From the NCBI GenBank assembly GCA_947494975.1, contig CANLXA010000001.1, positions 372,001 to 436,000 of the forward strand: a stretch of DNA of 64,000 nt. The letters are read 5' to 3'. This document shows, one piece after another, positions 8,182 through 16,139 of this stretch. The notes beneath the pieces were generated by a model that ran no database searches, was not told the DNA's origin, and was given only the letters and a program-made list of their open reading frames with translations. The stretch is from an uncultured Roseicyclus sp. GTDB lineage: Bacteria; Pseudomonadota; Alphaproteobacteria; Rhodobacterales; Rhodobacteraceae. Position numbers and translations under genes: made by a program. Positions within the stretch are counted from its first letter, which is position 1, and every line of letters starts with the position of its first letter.

Positions 8182-9158
8182 AAGCACTCGTCTATCAGGG
8201 CAACAAGACCCTTCGTTTTCAGGACGTTCCGGACCCGAACCCATCCGAGGATGAGCTGCTGATCAAGGTGGAGGCCGTTGGGATCTGCGGCTCCGACATG
8301 CATGCTTATCTGGGCCATGACGCCCGCCGCCCTGCCCCATTGATCCTTGGCCATGAAGCTGCGGGCACCATCGTCGGCGGCGCGCGGGATGGGGAACGGG
8401 TGACGGTAAACCCGCTCGTCAATTGTGGCACCTGTCCGACCTGCCTTTCCGGGCGCGAGAACCTGTGCCCCACCCGGCAGATCATTTCCATGCAGCCACG
8501 GGAAGGCGCCTTCGCGCAATTCATCGCGATGCCGCCCTCCAACCTGGTGACGGTTCCAGATGCGATCCCGCTGGCCAAGGCCGCACTTGCCGAGCCCTTG
8601 GCCGTCAGCTGGCACGCCGTGCGGCTGGCGCTAGCCGCGCGGCACCCCGCCGATGACGGCAAAGCGCTTGTCCTGGGAGGCGGGGCGATCGGCCTTGCGG
8701 CCGCGCTGGCGCTGCAGGCGATGGGAGCCCCCGACGTCACAATCGTGGAACCGAACGCAGCCCGGCGCGCGTTTCTTGCGAACACTTGCGGCCAGAGCGC
8801 CGTAGCAGATGCGCAGGGCAGCTACTCCATCGTGATCGATGCCGTAGGGTTTGCCGCCACCCGCGCCGCCGCCTCGGCCCTCGCGGCACCGGGCGGCGTG
8901 ATTGCCCATGTGGGCCTGGGCGAGGATACCGGCGGCCTCGATGTGCGGCGCATGACCCTGCAGGAGATCACCTTCATCGGCACCTACACCTATACCGCCC
9001 AGGATTTCCGTGACACGGCACAGGCCATTTTCGACGGGCGCCTCGGCGCGCTGGACTGGACGGAGCACAGATCCCTGACGGACGGCAACCGCGCCTTTCA
9101 GGATCTTCTGTCCGGCGCCGTCGCCGCCCCTAAAATCGTACTTGACCCATGGGCGTGA
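8178..9158 (+). CDS. hpsP: Zinc-dependent alcohol dehydrogenase, probable DHPS dehydrogenase (HpsP-like)
   Basis: A 326-residue medium-chain dehydrogenase. Zinc-site motifs are present: GICGSDMHAYLGHD (catalytic Cys), ILGHEAAG (GHE motif), and the structural-zinc cysteine cluster VNCGTCPTCLSGRENLC. A GGGAIGLAAALAL Rossmann loop follows. The start is the ATG overlapping the SDR stop (ATGA). Its position after the SDR matches the HpsP slot of the DHPS cluster, where the pair is thought to convert (S)-DHPS to the enantiomer that HpsN uses. A general threonine/sorbitol-type dehydrogenase cannot be excluded from sequence. Confidence 0.68.
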   Translation: MKALVYQGNKTLRFQDVPDPNPSEDELLIKVEAVGICGSDMHAYLGHDARRPAPLILGHEAAGTIVGGARDGERVTVNPLVNCGTCPTCLSGRENLCPTRQIISMQPREGAFAQFIAMPPSNLVTVPDAIPLAKAALAEPLAVSWHAVRLALAARHPADDGKALVLGGGAIGLAAALALQAMGAPDVTIVEPNAARRAFLANTCGQSAVADAQGSYSIVIDAVGFAATRAAASALAAPGGVIAHVGLGEDTGGLDVRRMTLQEITFIGTYTYTAQDFRDTAQAIFDGRLGALDWTEHRSLTDGNRAFQDLLSGAVAAPKIVLDPWA

Positions 9159-9217
9159 CCTGACCGTCCCACCCGACTGAAGACACCGTTCTACCGCCAC
9201 AACGAAAGGCTGTTTCA

Positions 9218-9724
9218 ATGAATATCGACAAGAGGATCGTGGACGATCTTGTTGCCAACGACATCTCGTTCGTGACGACCGTGCCCTGCAAACAGCTGGC
9301 CGGCGTTATCGACGAGGTCGAGGCCCGCGACGGGATTTTTCACATCCCCTCCAATAAGGAAGATGAAGGCATGGGCCTCTGCGCGGGGGCCTTCATGGGC
9401 GGCAAACGCCCGATGATCATCATGCAGAACACCGCCATCGGCGTGACCATCAACACGCTGGCAACGCTTACGCAATATTATCGCATGCCGCTCCCGATGC
9501 TGATCAGCTATCGCGGTGAGCTGCGCGAACCGGTGGCCTGCCAGGTCGAGATGGCCGTTCATACCAAGGCGCTTCTCGCTCAGATGAACATCCCCACCTA
9601 TCACTTCCACTGGCAAAAGGATGTCGAGGAATTCGACAACATCCTGAAATACACCTTCATGTGCAACAAACCCGTGGCCATCCTGACCGATGCCAACTTC
9701 TGGGGAGGCTATGGCGACCAATGA
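9218..9724 (+). CDS. comD: Sulfopyruvate decarboxylase, alpha subunit
   Basis: A 168-residue protein matching the ThDP-enzyme PYR half as a separate subunit. The catalytic glutamate type of motif is seen in SNKEDEGMGLCAGAF, and NTAIGVTINTLATL is typical of ComD. With ComE it decarboxylates sulfopyruvate to sulfoacetaldehyde. Split small subunits of this size separate it from the fused phosphonopyruvate decarboxylase. In degraders the product normally goes to Xsc (acetyl phosphate plus sulfite); no xsc gene is visible here. A 59-base gap with AAAGG precedes the ATG, and the stop overlaps comE (ATGA). Confidence 0.85.
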   Translation: MNIDKRIVDDLVANDISFVTTVPCKQLAGVIDEVEARDGIFHIPSNKEDEGMGLCAGAFMGGKRPMIIMQNTAIGVTINTLATLTQYYRMPLPMLISYRGELREPVACQVEMAVHTKALLAQMNIPTYHFHWQKDVEEFDNILKYTFMCNKPVAILTDANFWGGYGDQ

Positions 9725-10275
9725 TCCGTTCTGAAATCCTGCGCGAGATCGCGCCCATCATCCGCGACCACCTGGTTGTCTGCAACATCGGCCTTCCAAG
9801 CCAGGAATTGCACATGATCGATGATCAACCCACCAACTTCTACATGTTGGGCACGATGGGTCTGTCCTCTTCCATCGGTCTGGGCCTTGCCCTGGCCCAA
9901 GACAAGACCGTCATTTCCATCGACGGCGACGGCTCGGTCCTGACCAACCTCGGCACCCTGCCCACGATCGCCAACAACGTGGCCGACAATTACATCCTTT
10001 TGATCATCGACAACGGCTCCTACGGCTCCACCGGCGATCAACCGACCTATGCGGGCAAGAAGACCAAGCTTGAAAACGTGGCCGAAGCCTGCGGCTGCGA
10101 AAACGTCATCACCGTGCAGGACAAGGACCTCGGCCCGGTGCTGCAAAAGGCCATCGATGACCGTAAGATGACCGTGATCGTCTGCAAATGCGACAGCGGC
10201 AACATCAAGCTGCCGGTGATCACGATGGACCCCGTCGTCATCCGCCATCGTTTCATGCAAGCGGTGCAGGCCTGA
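9721..10275 (+). CDS. comE: Sulfopyruvate decarboxylase, beta subunit
   Basis: A 184-residue ThDP-binding (PP-domain) subunit that pairs with ComD. The cofactor motif is DGDGSVLTNLGTL followed by LIIDNGSYGSTGDQPTY, the usual GDG-X(about 26)-N arrangement with the QPTY segment found in sulfopyruvate and phosphonopyruvate decarboxylases. The start is the ATG in the ATGA overlap with comD. The next gene begins 5 bases after its stop, so comDE and the FMN dehydrogenase are likely co-transcribed. Confidence 0.86.
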   Translation: MIRSEILREIAPIIRDHLVVCNIGLPSQELHMIDDQPTNFYMLGTMGLSSSIGLGLALAQDKTVISIDGDGSVLTNLGTLPTIANNVADNYILLIIDNGSYGSTGDQPTYAGKKTKLENVAEACGCENVITVQDKDLGPVLQKAIDDRKMTVIVCKCDSGNIKLPVITMDPVVIRHRFMQAVQA

Positions 10276-10280
10276 CGAAA

Positions 10281-11384
10281 ATGGGCGCTGCCGCGCATAT
10301 TCATTCCAGCGAAGATGCGCGGCGGCTGGCCCGTCGCCGCCTTCCATGGATGATCTTCGACTACATCGATGGCGCGGCAGGATCCGAAACCGGGGCGGCG
10401 CGCAATCGCGCGGCGCTTGATGCGTATACGCTACGGCCGCGCATCTTGCGCGATGTCAGTACACGCAACCTGTCCGTCAAGCTGTTCGGTCGGGAAGCTC
10501 AACGCCCATTCGGCATTGCGCCCATGGGCATGTGCAACCTGTCGGGACCGGGCGCGGACCTGATGCTGGCCCGCCTGGCGGCGAAATACGAAATCCCCCA
10601 TGGAGTATCGACCGTCGCCTCGACCCCCATGGAACAGATCATCGACGTGGCCGAGGGCCATGCGTGGTTCCAGCTCTATTTCAGCGGCGATGGCGTGGGC
10701 ACATTCAAGCTGGTCGAACGGGCCAAGGCGGCGGGATATGAAACGCTGGTGCTCACCGTGGATGTGCCCGAGGTTGGCCGACGCCCGCGTGAATTGCGCC
10801 ACGGGTTCAAGATGCCGTTCCGCATCGGGCCACGGCAATTCATCGACTTCGCCCTGCATCCGCGCTGGTCGCTGTCTGCGCTGTTCGGGGGCAAGCCGCA
10901 GATGGCCAATTTCGAGATGGACGGATACGATTTCGACCGCACCGAAAGCCGTGCCAAGGCCAATTGGGACACGCTTTCGCGCCTTCGCGACGCATGGCCG
11001 GGCAACCTTGTGGTCAAGGGCGTTCTGGACGCGGAAGATGCGCTCGCCCTAAAGGATGCGGGCGTCGACGCGATTCAGGTCTCGAGCCACGGGGCCCGGC
11101 AATTGGAAAGCGCACCGTCGCCGTTCCTGGCTCTGTCGGACATTCGAAATGCCGTCGGAGACACTTACCCGGTGTTTTTCGACAGCGGCCTGCGCTCGGG
11201 GGAGGACGCCTTGAAGGCGCTGAGCGCAGGCGCCGAGTTCGTGTTCTTCGGGCGTGTCCTGCAATTTGCCATCGCCGCCGCCGGGGAGCCCGGCCTGCAT
11301 CGCTTGTGGGATGTTCTGACCGATGAGCTCAGCATCGCCATGGCGCAGACTGGCCTGACGGATCTGAACTTCCGCACGGGCTAG
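10281..11384 (+). CDS. FMN-dependent 2-hydroxyacid dehydrogenase, candidate sulfolactate dehydrogenase
   Basis: A 367-residue member of the L-lactate dehydrogenase/glycolate oxidase (FMN) family. All active-site elements are visible: YIDGAAG (Tyr), QLYFSGDG (second Tyr), LTVDVPEVGRRPRE (Asp and Arg), LVVKGVL (Lys) and SSHGARQLE (catalytic His with Arg). Enzymes of this family oxidise a 2-hydroxyacid to the 2-oxoacid. Placed after hpsNOP and comDE, it would supply the missing sulfolactate-to-sulfopyruvate step, the role given to SlcD in Roseovarius; that assignment is inferred. Plain lactate or glycolate use is the alternative. No membrane helix is evident, though these enzymes can bind the membrane peripherally. 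Confidence 0.75.
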   Translation: MGAAAHIHSSEDARRLARRRLPWMIFDYIDGAAGSETGAARNRAALDAYTLRPRILRDVSTRNLSVKLFGREAQRPFGIAPMGMCNLSGPGADLMLARLAAKYEIPHGVSTVASTPMEQIIDVAEGHAWFQLYFSGDGVGTFKLVERAKAAGYETLVLTVDVPEVGRRPRELRHGFKMPFRIGPRQFIDFALHPRWSLSALFGGKPQMANFEMDGYDFDRTESRAKANWDTLSRLRDAWPGNLVVKGVLDAEDALALKDAGVDAIQVSSHGARQLESAPSPFLALSDIRNAVGDTYPVFFDSGLRSGEDALKALSAGAEFVFFGRVLQFAIAAAGEPGLHRLWDVLTDELSIAMAQTGLTDLNFRTG

Positions 11385-11408
11385 TCGACGAAACATGATC
11401 CCTTGAGT

Positions 11409-11432
11409 GAGGTGCCAGACGGCCCGCACCTC
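11409..11432 (+). terminator. Hairpin after the hps/com operon
   Basis: GAGGTGC (11409-11415) and GCACCTC (11426-11432) form a perfect 7-bp stem with a 10-base loop, 25 bases after the FMN dehydrogenase stop. No run of T follows, so intrinsic termination is uncertain. Confidence 0.35.
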
Positions 11433-11440
11433 TATCCAAT

Positions 11441-11461
11441 AATGTAAAAATCTGTTACATT
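11441..11461. promoter_or_regulatory. Inverted repeat before the phosphatase-fold operon
   Basis: AATGTAA and TTACATT are separated by 7 bases in an AT-rich island, 35 bases before the next start codon. The symmetry suits a dimeric repressor site. The half-site ATGTAA also occurs in the palindrome at 6013-6030, so a related regulator is possible. Confidence 0.4.
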
Positions 11462-11495
11462 TGAATTGGGGCGGCCATCTTTTCGAAGGCTCATC

Positions 11496-12653
11496 ATGGA
11501 TAGACGAACGTTCAACCTTGGCCTTGGCGCGGCAATGTCAGCGTCGCTTGCACCCACGGCATCCCGCTCTCAAGCTGCTGCGGCCTATACCGGCCCAAAT
11601 GTCATCCTCGTGCGATTTGGCGGCGGTGTGCGGCGCGCGGAGACTATTGAGGAAGCCACAACCTACGCCCCTTACCTCAGGCACGTGCTGGCCAATCGCG
11701 GTGTCTTCATTCCCGATATGCGGATCGCCCAACTGGATGGTGTCGAGACAAGCCATGCCGAAGGCACGCTTAACCTTCTGACCGGCCGCTATCTGGCATA
11801 TCGCGATGCCGGGTCGGGCTTCTTGCAGGACCGGTTGGAGCCGACCGAACCCACGCTTTTCGAATACTTGCGCGAGGCCTTCGACGTGCCGTCCCATCAG
11901 GCGCTGTTGATCAACGGGGAGGACCGGCCGCAGGAAGAGTTCTTTACCTACGGCGTCGCAGACCATTACGGCATCGCCTACCGTTCCGAGATGCTCAGCC
12001 TCCATCGTTTCAAGCTCTACAAATTCGCCCAGATCATCGCCGAGGGAACCGCCGATGAGGCGACGCTTGAAGATGCCCGCACCCAATACGCGGCGCTGAT
12101 GGAGGCCGATCCACGGGCCATCGCGCCGGGACAATCGCCCGAAGTGACGGCCTTCTGGCAACGTTGGCGCGGCCATTACGGCGATGACGGCTTCCGCAAT
12201 CCGCGCGGCGATGCATTGTTGACGGCCCTGGCGACGCGCGCGCTTCGCGAGCTCAGGCCGCGGCTGATGATGGTGAACTACCAGGACCCGGACTACGTGC
12301 ATTGGGGTAATCCCAGCCACTACACCCGCGCCATTCAGGTTATCGATGACGGCCTGCAACGGTTGGTAGAGACAGTGGAGGCCGATCCGGTTTATCGCGA
12401 CAACACCGTCTTCGTGATCACGCCCGACTGCGGACGAGACGCAAATCCGTTGATGGACGTGCCGTTCCAGCACCATTTCAACTCCCGCGCGGCCCATGAG
12501 ATCTGGGCCGTCATCTTCGGGGCGGGCGTGGAGCGAAACCGCATCCTAGACCGACCTGTCGACCAATCGGCCATCGCGCCGACGATCGCTGCCTTGATGG
12601 GGTTCCGGGCCAATCGGGCGGAAGGTGATGTACTATCGGGAATTTTCGCATGA
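11496..12653 (+). CDS. Exported alkaline-phosphatase-fold protein with Tat-type signal
   Basis: A 385-residue protein. The N-terminus MDRRTFNLGLGAAMSASLAP has a twin arginine followed by a hydrophobic stretch, so Tat export is likely; I chose this ATG because it gives that signal. The body resembles the alkaline phosphatase/sulfatase superfamily: a PNVILVRFGGG strand near the mature N-terminus, YQDPDYVHWGNPSHYTRAIQVIDDGLQRLVE, then FVITPDCGRD and HHFNSRAAHEIWAVIFG, which resemble the metal-ligand Asp/His regions of phosphopentomutase-like hydrolases. The usual N-terminal D-[GD] metal pair is not obvious, so activity is uncertain. It is coupled by ATGA overlap to the next membrane protein. Substrate unknown. 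Confidence 0.6.
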   Translation: MDRRTFNLGLGAAMSASLAPTASRSQAAAAYTGPNVILVRFGGGVRRAETIEEATTYAPYLRHVLANRGVFIPDMRIAQLDGVETSHAEGTLNLLTGRYLAYRDAGSGFLQDRLEPTEPTLFEYLREAFDVPSHQALLINGEDRPQEEFFTYGVADHYGIAYRSEMLSLHRFKLYKFAQIIAEGTADEATLEDARTQYAALMEADPRAIAPGQSPEVTAFWQRWRGHYGDDGFRNPRGDALLTALATRALRELRPRLMMVNYQDPDYVHWGNPSHYTRAIQVIDDGLQRLVETVEADPVYRDNTVFVITPDCGRDANPLMDVPFQHHFNSRAAHEIWAVIFGAGVERNRILDRPVDQSAIAPTIAALMGFRANRAEGDVLSGIFA

Positions 12654-13636
12654 GTACCGTCACGATGACCCATGCGGCCCTGCACCTCCCGGCCCGGCTG
12701 CTCGGTTTTGTGCGCGACCTGGTAGTTGGAACCCTGCTGTGTCTGTCACCGATCACGGCCATTCTGGCGCTGGGTTGGATCACACGGCGGATGCAGGCCA
12801 CCATTTTCAGACGCTGGTATGGCGACGCGATTGCACCGGGATGGGTATCGGGACCGCACGGGCGCGGGTGGGTGGCCAGGCTTCTAGGTGGCCTGGCCGC
12901 CAATATCCGGGCTGGAGCCCTTGCGCTTGCGGGTCTGCTGGCCCTGACATTGCCATTCACATTGGCTTGGCTCGGCGCGTGGTGGGCTGGATGGGAAAAC
13001 TCGTTCAACAAGGGATATGAGCAGGCCAGCGTGGGCCCGACCGTGTGGATCGTGGCAGCATTCTGCGCCCTTCCCATTCTCGCGCACCTGCCCCTTGCCC
13101 TGGCCCACGCGGCGGTCGAAGACCGTTTCAGTGCCTTTTTCGAATGGCGCCGGATCCGCAGCGTCGCGGCATCGGCGGGCGCGAGGCTCGTTTGGTTGGC
13201 CCTGCTGTCAGCCGCGCTCAGCTTGCCGATATTGGGTCTGCGAGCCGTACCGGTCTTTGTCGAAGACGTGGTACCGGGCTTCGCCGATATGGCGCCCACC
13301 GCCCAGGCCGACGTTGCAAATGGCCTGGCCCTCGCGATGGCCGCTGTGGCGTTCCTGACCGCCGCGCTTCTCCGCCATAGGGCGGCCATCATCTATGCAC
13401 GCGCCGCGCCCCGCGCGGCGACAGGCCGGTTTGCACCGCTTTGGGACACTCATGCCGTCAAGTCCGTCCCGCCATCGGGTCGCACGCCCGGAAGGGCGGT
13501 CGCGACCGTCTGGCTGATCGTCGCTGCGCTGGTCTGGGCTCTGGTCCCGGCCTTGATCGTTGTGGGCCAGTTCATGAATTACGACGCCGTGATGTGGCTC
13601 ACCCATCCGGTATTTCTGCTCCCTTGGGGCGGGTAG
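12650..13636 (+). CDS. Six-helix inner-membrane protein of unknown function
   Basis: A 328-residue protein with about six hydrophobic segments (near residues 18-45, 87-115, 129-155, 175-200, 222-245 and 283-310) and an Arg-rich loop after the first (TRRMQATIFRRW). The layout and the WENSFNKGYE segment between helices recall DUF4013-like membrane proteins, but I cannot assign a family firmly. The start overlaps the phosphatase-fold gene stop (ATGA), which implies the two products work together, for example as a membrane partner of the exported protein. Nothing in sequence suggests a transport substrate. Confidence 0.6.
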   Translation: MSTVTMTHAALHLPARLLGFVRDLVVGTLLCLSPITAILALGWITRRMQATIFRRWYGDAIAPGWVSGPHGRGWVARLLGGLAANIRAGALALAGLLALTLPFTLAWLGAWWAGWENSFNKGYEQASVGPTVWIVAAFCALPILAHLPLALAHAAVEDRFSAFFEWRRIRSVAASAGARLVWLALLSAALSLPILGLRAVPVFVEDVVPGFADMAPTAQADVANGLALAMAAVAFLTAALLRHRAAIIYARAAPRAATGRFAPLWDTHAVKSVPPSGRTPGRAVATVWLIVAALVWALVPALIVVGQFMNYDAVMWLTHPVFLLPWGG

Positions 13637-14089
13637 GCCCGCGGGCGCAATGACGTGGTCGTCGCAATAGACCCGAGCCCGTCGCCGCTTGATGCAATCG
13701 AGCAAGCCCGCGGCGGATAGGAACCGATCTCCAGAACGGTTATCGTCTCCAGTCGGGGCGGCAATAACACTGGGTCGCCCATTTGGCATGGCCTCTCCGC
13801 GTCTATGGATAAGAGGCGTCTGGCTTCGAATGCGCTCGAAGATTGTCGGGTTATGATGCTTCTTGGATCTGATTTTGGCGCGTATCTTCCGCCCCATGAG
13901 ATGACGCTGGCAACGCGGGTGTGTCCGGCCAACAACGCGGCGTTGGCAGCATCACCACCCAGATGCGTTCACGGGAAGGAAAGCGACGAACACCCGGACT
14001 GGAATTCTTGTTACAAGACGAGACATCGCGCCGCACCCGAATGCAATACTGCATCGCGCCCCACCAACTCATGCTGCCCAAAGCCTGCT
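13637..14089. other. Non-coding gap between convergent operons
   Basis: These 453 bases lie between the 3' ends of two convergent operons. Short open frames exist on both strands but none looks protein-like, and none has a good ribosome-binding site. A GC-rich palindrome (GCCCGCGGGC) begins right after the upstream stop. I see no tRNA or mobile-element end. Confidence 0.6.
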
Positions 14090-14908
14090 TCAGGCTTTTG
14101 TTTGTTCCTCGGGCGCGCTGGAAAACGCCACCCAATCCCGCAAACGGAGCATCGCATCCGCGCCGTCCGAGACTACTACGCCAACTGCATTCGTATCCTT
14201 GATGACCAACGCATGGTGCGCCGAAGATCCAGAGCAGTGCAGGGAGCAAAACCCATCGACCCGCATCGTGTCCAACATGTGGCTCGGCCCGCCTTCAGGG
14301 TTCCCAAACATCGACCAGGCCCAGTCAACGATCGGATCCAACGCATCATCAGACCCGTGGATTGCAATGATTTCGTCGCCGGATATCACTAGCGCGGCCA
14401 CGGCATCCGGTGCGAAGTTCGATACGAATTCGGCGACGCGCGTTTCCAGATCAGCCGCGTCACCGCGGCAGACCTCAGCATTGGCGTAGTGCAAGATGGC
14501 CGATGGAGAAATCCCCGTCGACGTCGACAGGCGGGCGTCTGGCAGGTCCATCATCTGGATTCGACGGATCGCGCTGCTTGCGAACTTGGACCGCAGGTAT
14601 TGCGCAACTTCCGCATCATCGTCGGATTTGAGGCCCCCATCTGCGCCGGTTTCCGGAATGTCGATGGACGATCCGCGGGCCAAAATCTCCACGCAGCGGA
14701 GCAGCCGCCGGTTTTCGACATCAAGCTCGATCACAGATGTATCGGCGAGAGTCACGCGCATACGGCGCGCCAGGACTGTCCGATCAATGTGCTCCGCGAC
14801 ACAACGTAGAGCGGTTTCCGCACCTGACAGGCCTGGTAAGCCATCGCCGATCACACCGTATTTTCCGGCGGCCAGAAGTGTGTCACGTACGGTTTGCATC
14901 TCCGTCAT
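14090..14908 (-). CDS. Uncharacterised protein, possible Roadblock/LC7-like C-terminal domain
   Basis: A 272-residue soluble protein, last of the eight-gene kinase/GTPase operon. No signal peptide or membrane segment is visible. Residues from about 165 (FVSNFAPDAVAALVISGDEIIAIHG) through the C-terminus have the alternating pattern of a Roadblock/LC7 or GAF-like alpha-beta fold; this is a weak impression. The N-terminal half has no resemblance I recognise. The chosen ATG overlaps the stop of the preceding gene (ATGA), which supports the start over longer readings. In other systems small LC7 proteins act as partners or GAPs of Ras-like GTPases (MglB with MglA), so a partner of the neighbouring GTPases is the working idea. 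Confidence 0.5.
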   Translation of the reverse strand: MTEMQTVRDTLLAAGKYGVIGDGLPGLSGAETALRCVAEHIDRTVLARRMRVTLADTSVIELDVENRRLLRCVEILARGSSIDIPETGADGGLKSDDDAEVAQYLRSKFASSAIRRIQMMDLPDARLSTSTGISPSAILHYANAEVCRGDAADLETRVAEFVSNFAPDAVAALVISGDEIIAIHGSDDALDPIVDWAWSMFGNPEGGPSHMLDTMRVDGFCSLHCSGSSAHHALVIKDTNAVGVVVSDGADAMLRLRDWVAFSSAPEEQTKA

Positions 14909-15306
14909 TGGCCAGACTCCGACAGGGTGTATCCGGTCACGAAATCCGCCATTGCCCGAAGAAGGTCGCCGAGATCTGCGTCCGGCGGACAAAGGCAACT
15001 CAAGGAGTTGATCGGATTGCTGGGCGCGCGAACGAACAAGCGACCCCCTGTCGGATCGAACACCACCACCTGGTCAAGCGCGTCATCGGAGCTCGGCGGC
15101 AGGGTGGAAAATACCTGTGCGGCCTCGGCGCACAGTGCATCGAGATATTCCTGTGGATGAAAAAGATCTCCGTCAGCAGCAAGCACAAGGCCCGCTTCGA
15201 TATCGCCCCAGACCGCCAAGATGCAATCCGACCGGCCGGATCGAAACTCCGCCAAGGGAGGGCGACCTGATTGAACACTTGCGGGATGACGGGATACCGG
15301 TTTCAT
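14905..15306 (-). CDS. Small protein, candidate Roadblock/LC7-like regulator
   Basis: A 133-residue protein. The core DCILAVWGDIEAGLVLAADG, then a helix (QEYLDALCAEAAQVFS), then VVVFDPTGGRLFVRAP and a final helix DLGDLLRAMADFV follows the Roadblock/LC7 order: strand with a dG turn, helix, two strands, helix. That is pattern reading, not a search result. It begins within one base of the GTPase gene stop and overlaps the next gene by 4 bases, so the three are coupled. If correct it would be the regulatory partner of the adjacent dynamin-like GTPase. It could instead be an unrelated small scaffold protein. Confidence 0.5.
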   Translation of the reverse strand: MKPVSRHPASVQSGRPPLAEFRSGRSDCILAVWGDIEAGLVLAADGDLFHPQEYLDALCAEAAQVFSTLPPSSDDALDQVVVFDPTGGRLFVRAPSNPINSLSCLCPPDADLGDLLRAMADFVTGYTLSESGQ

Positions 15307-16139
15307 CAGGTTGGATCGCCATGTGGCCGGTTTGGACGTTCCTCACGGCGTTGCCATGTTGGCGCTTTGACCGCGACGCGACGGGGTAGGACGGGCGCCG
15401 CCGGTGTCCGTTCGGAACTATCCGGAACAGGCTCGGGTGCAGCTTCTGCAGCCTTTGCAGGTGGCTTACCGGAAAGGCAGATATCCAGGGCCCGCATCAC
15501 ATCAGCCATACCGGATGTCTCGCATTCGGATGGCGCTTCGGTTGCAGCAAGGAGTGACACCGGGTGGACAGACCGAAACAATCCGGCCGTCTCCCGCTCC
15601 ACACGGCCAAGAACCCGGGATCTGTCCGCATCCGACCCCAACTTGTCCATACGCGTCAACAACAACAGGCTTCGCTGGTACAGCACATCTGGCACCATGT
15701 CCCAAATGGCGGCTTCGGATTGTCGCCACGCCTGGGTGGCGGGGGTACACCAGATCACGATATCTGCCAACGGCAACAACGCGTCCCACGTGTCCGGCGA
15801 CATGTTCGGATCCGAACTTCCAGGCATATCGATGAGTGAGAACCGCTCTAGGAATTCGGCCTGCACAGGGATGCGGACAGCGCGTGTGCTGTGCAGTGGG
15901 ACGTCGGACAGAATGCCATCCGGCAAGTCGATTTCCCGCCCATCGGCGGCGACCCGCACGGGCGCGCCCCCGCCGGCCACAAACCAGATCGGTGGCACCT
16001 GGGTGGCGGTTACGCGAACTGGCGATCGGGACGTTCCGAGAAGCACGTTGGCCAACGTGCTCTTCCCGGCGCTGAATTCGCCAAGCAACGCAATTACCGG
16101 TTTCCGGCCATCATCTCTCGACGCGATATCCATGGTCAT
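15306..16139 (-). CDS. Dynamin-like GTPase, short form
   Basis: A 277-residue protein with a complete GTPase domain: G1 GEFSAGKST (residues 20-28), G3 DMPG (104-107) and G4 TRMD (162-165). GEFSAGKST is the form seen in bacterial dynamin-like proteins and GTPases of the same class. The C-terminus after about residue 215 is Pro/Ala/Arg-rich and probably disordered, so the long helical stalk of full dynamins is missing. The operon also encodes a 690-residue GTPase, and bacterial dynamin-like proteins often come as pairs. It shares the segment VIWCTPATQAW..SEAAIW with the degenerate protein at 18210-19370. Overlaps with its neighbours are 4 bases and 1 base. Confidence 0.75.
   Translation of the reverse strand: MTMDIASRDDGRKPVIALLGEFSAGKSTLANVLLGTSRSPVRVTATQVPPIWFVAGGGAPVRVAADGREIDLPDGILSDVPLHSTRAVRIPVQAEFLERFSLIDMPGSSDPNMSPDTWDALLPLADIVIWCTPATQAWRQSEAAIWDMVPDVLYQRSLLLLTRMDKLGSDADRSRVLGRVERETAGLFRSVHPVSLLAATEAPSECETSGMADVMRALDICLSGKPPAKAAEAAPEPVPDSSERTPAAPVLPRRVAVKAPTWQRREERPNRPHGDPT

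Noticed and set aside
13637-14089. Short frames in the gap as a transposase remnant or small gene
   Set aside because: No recognisable motif, start signal or terminal repeats.
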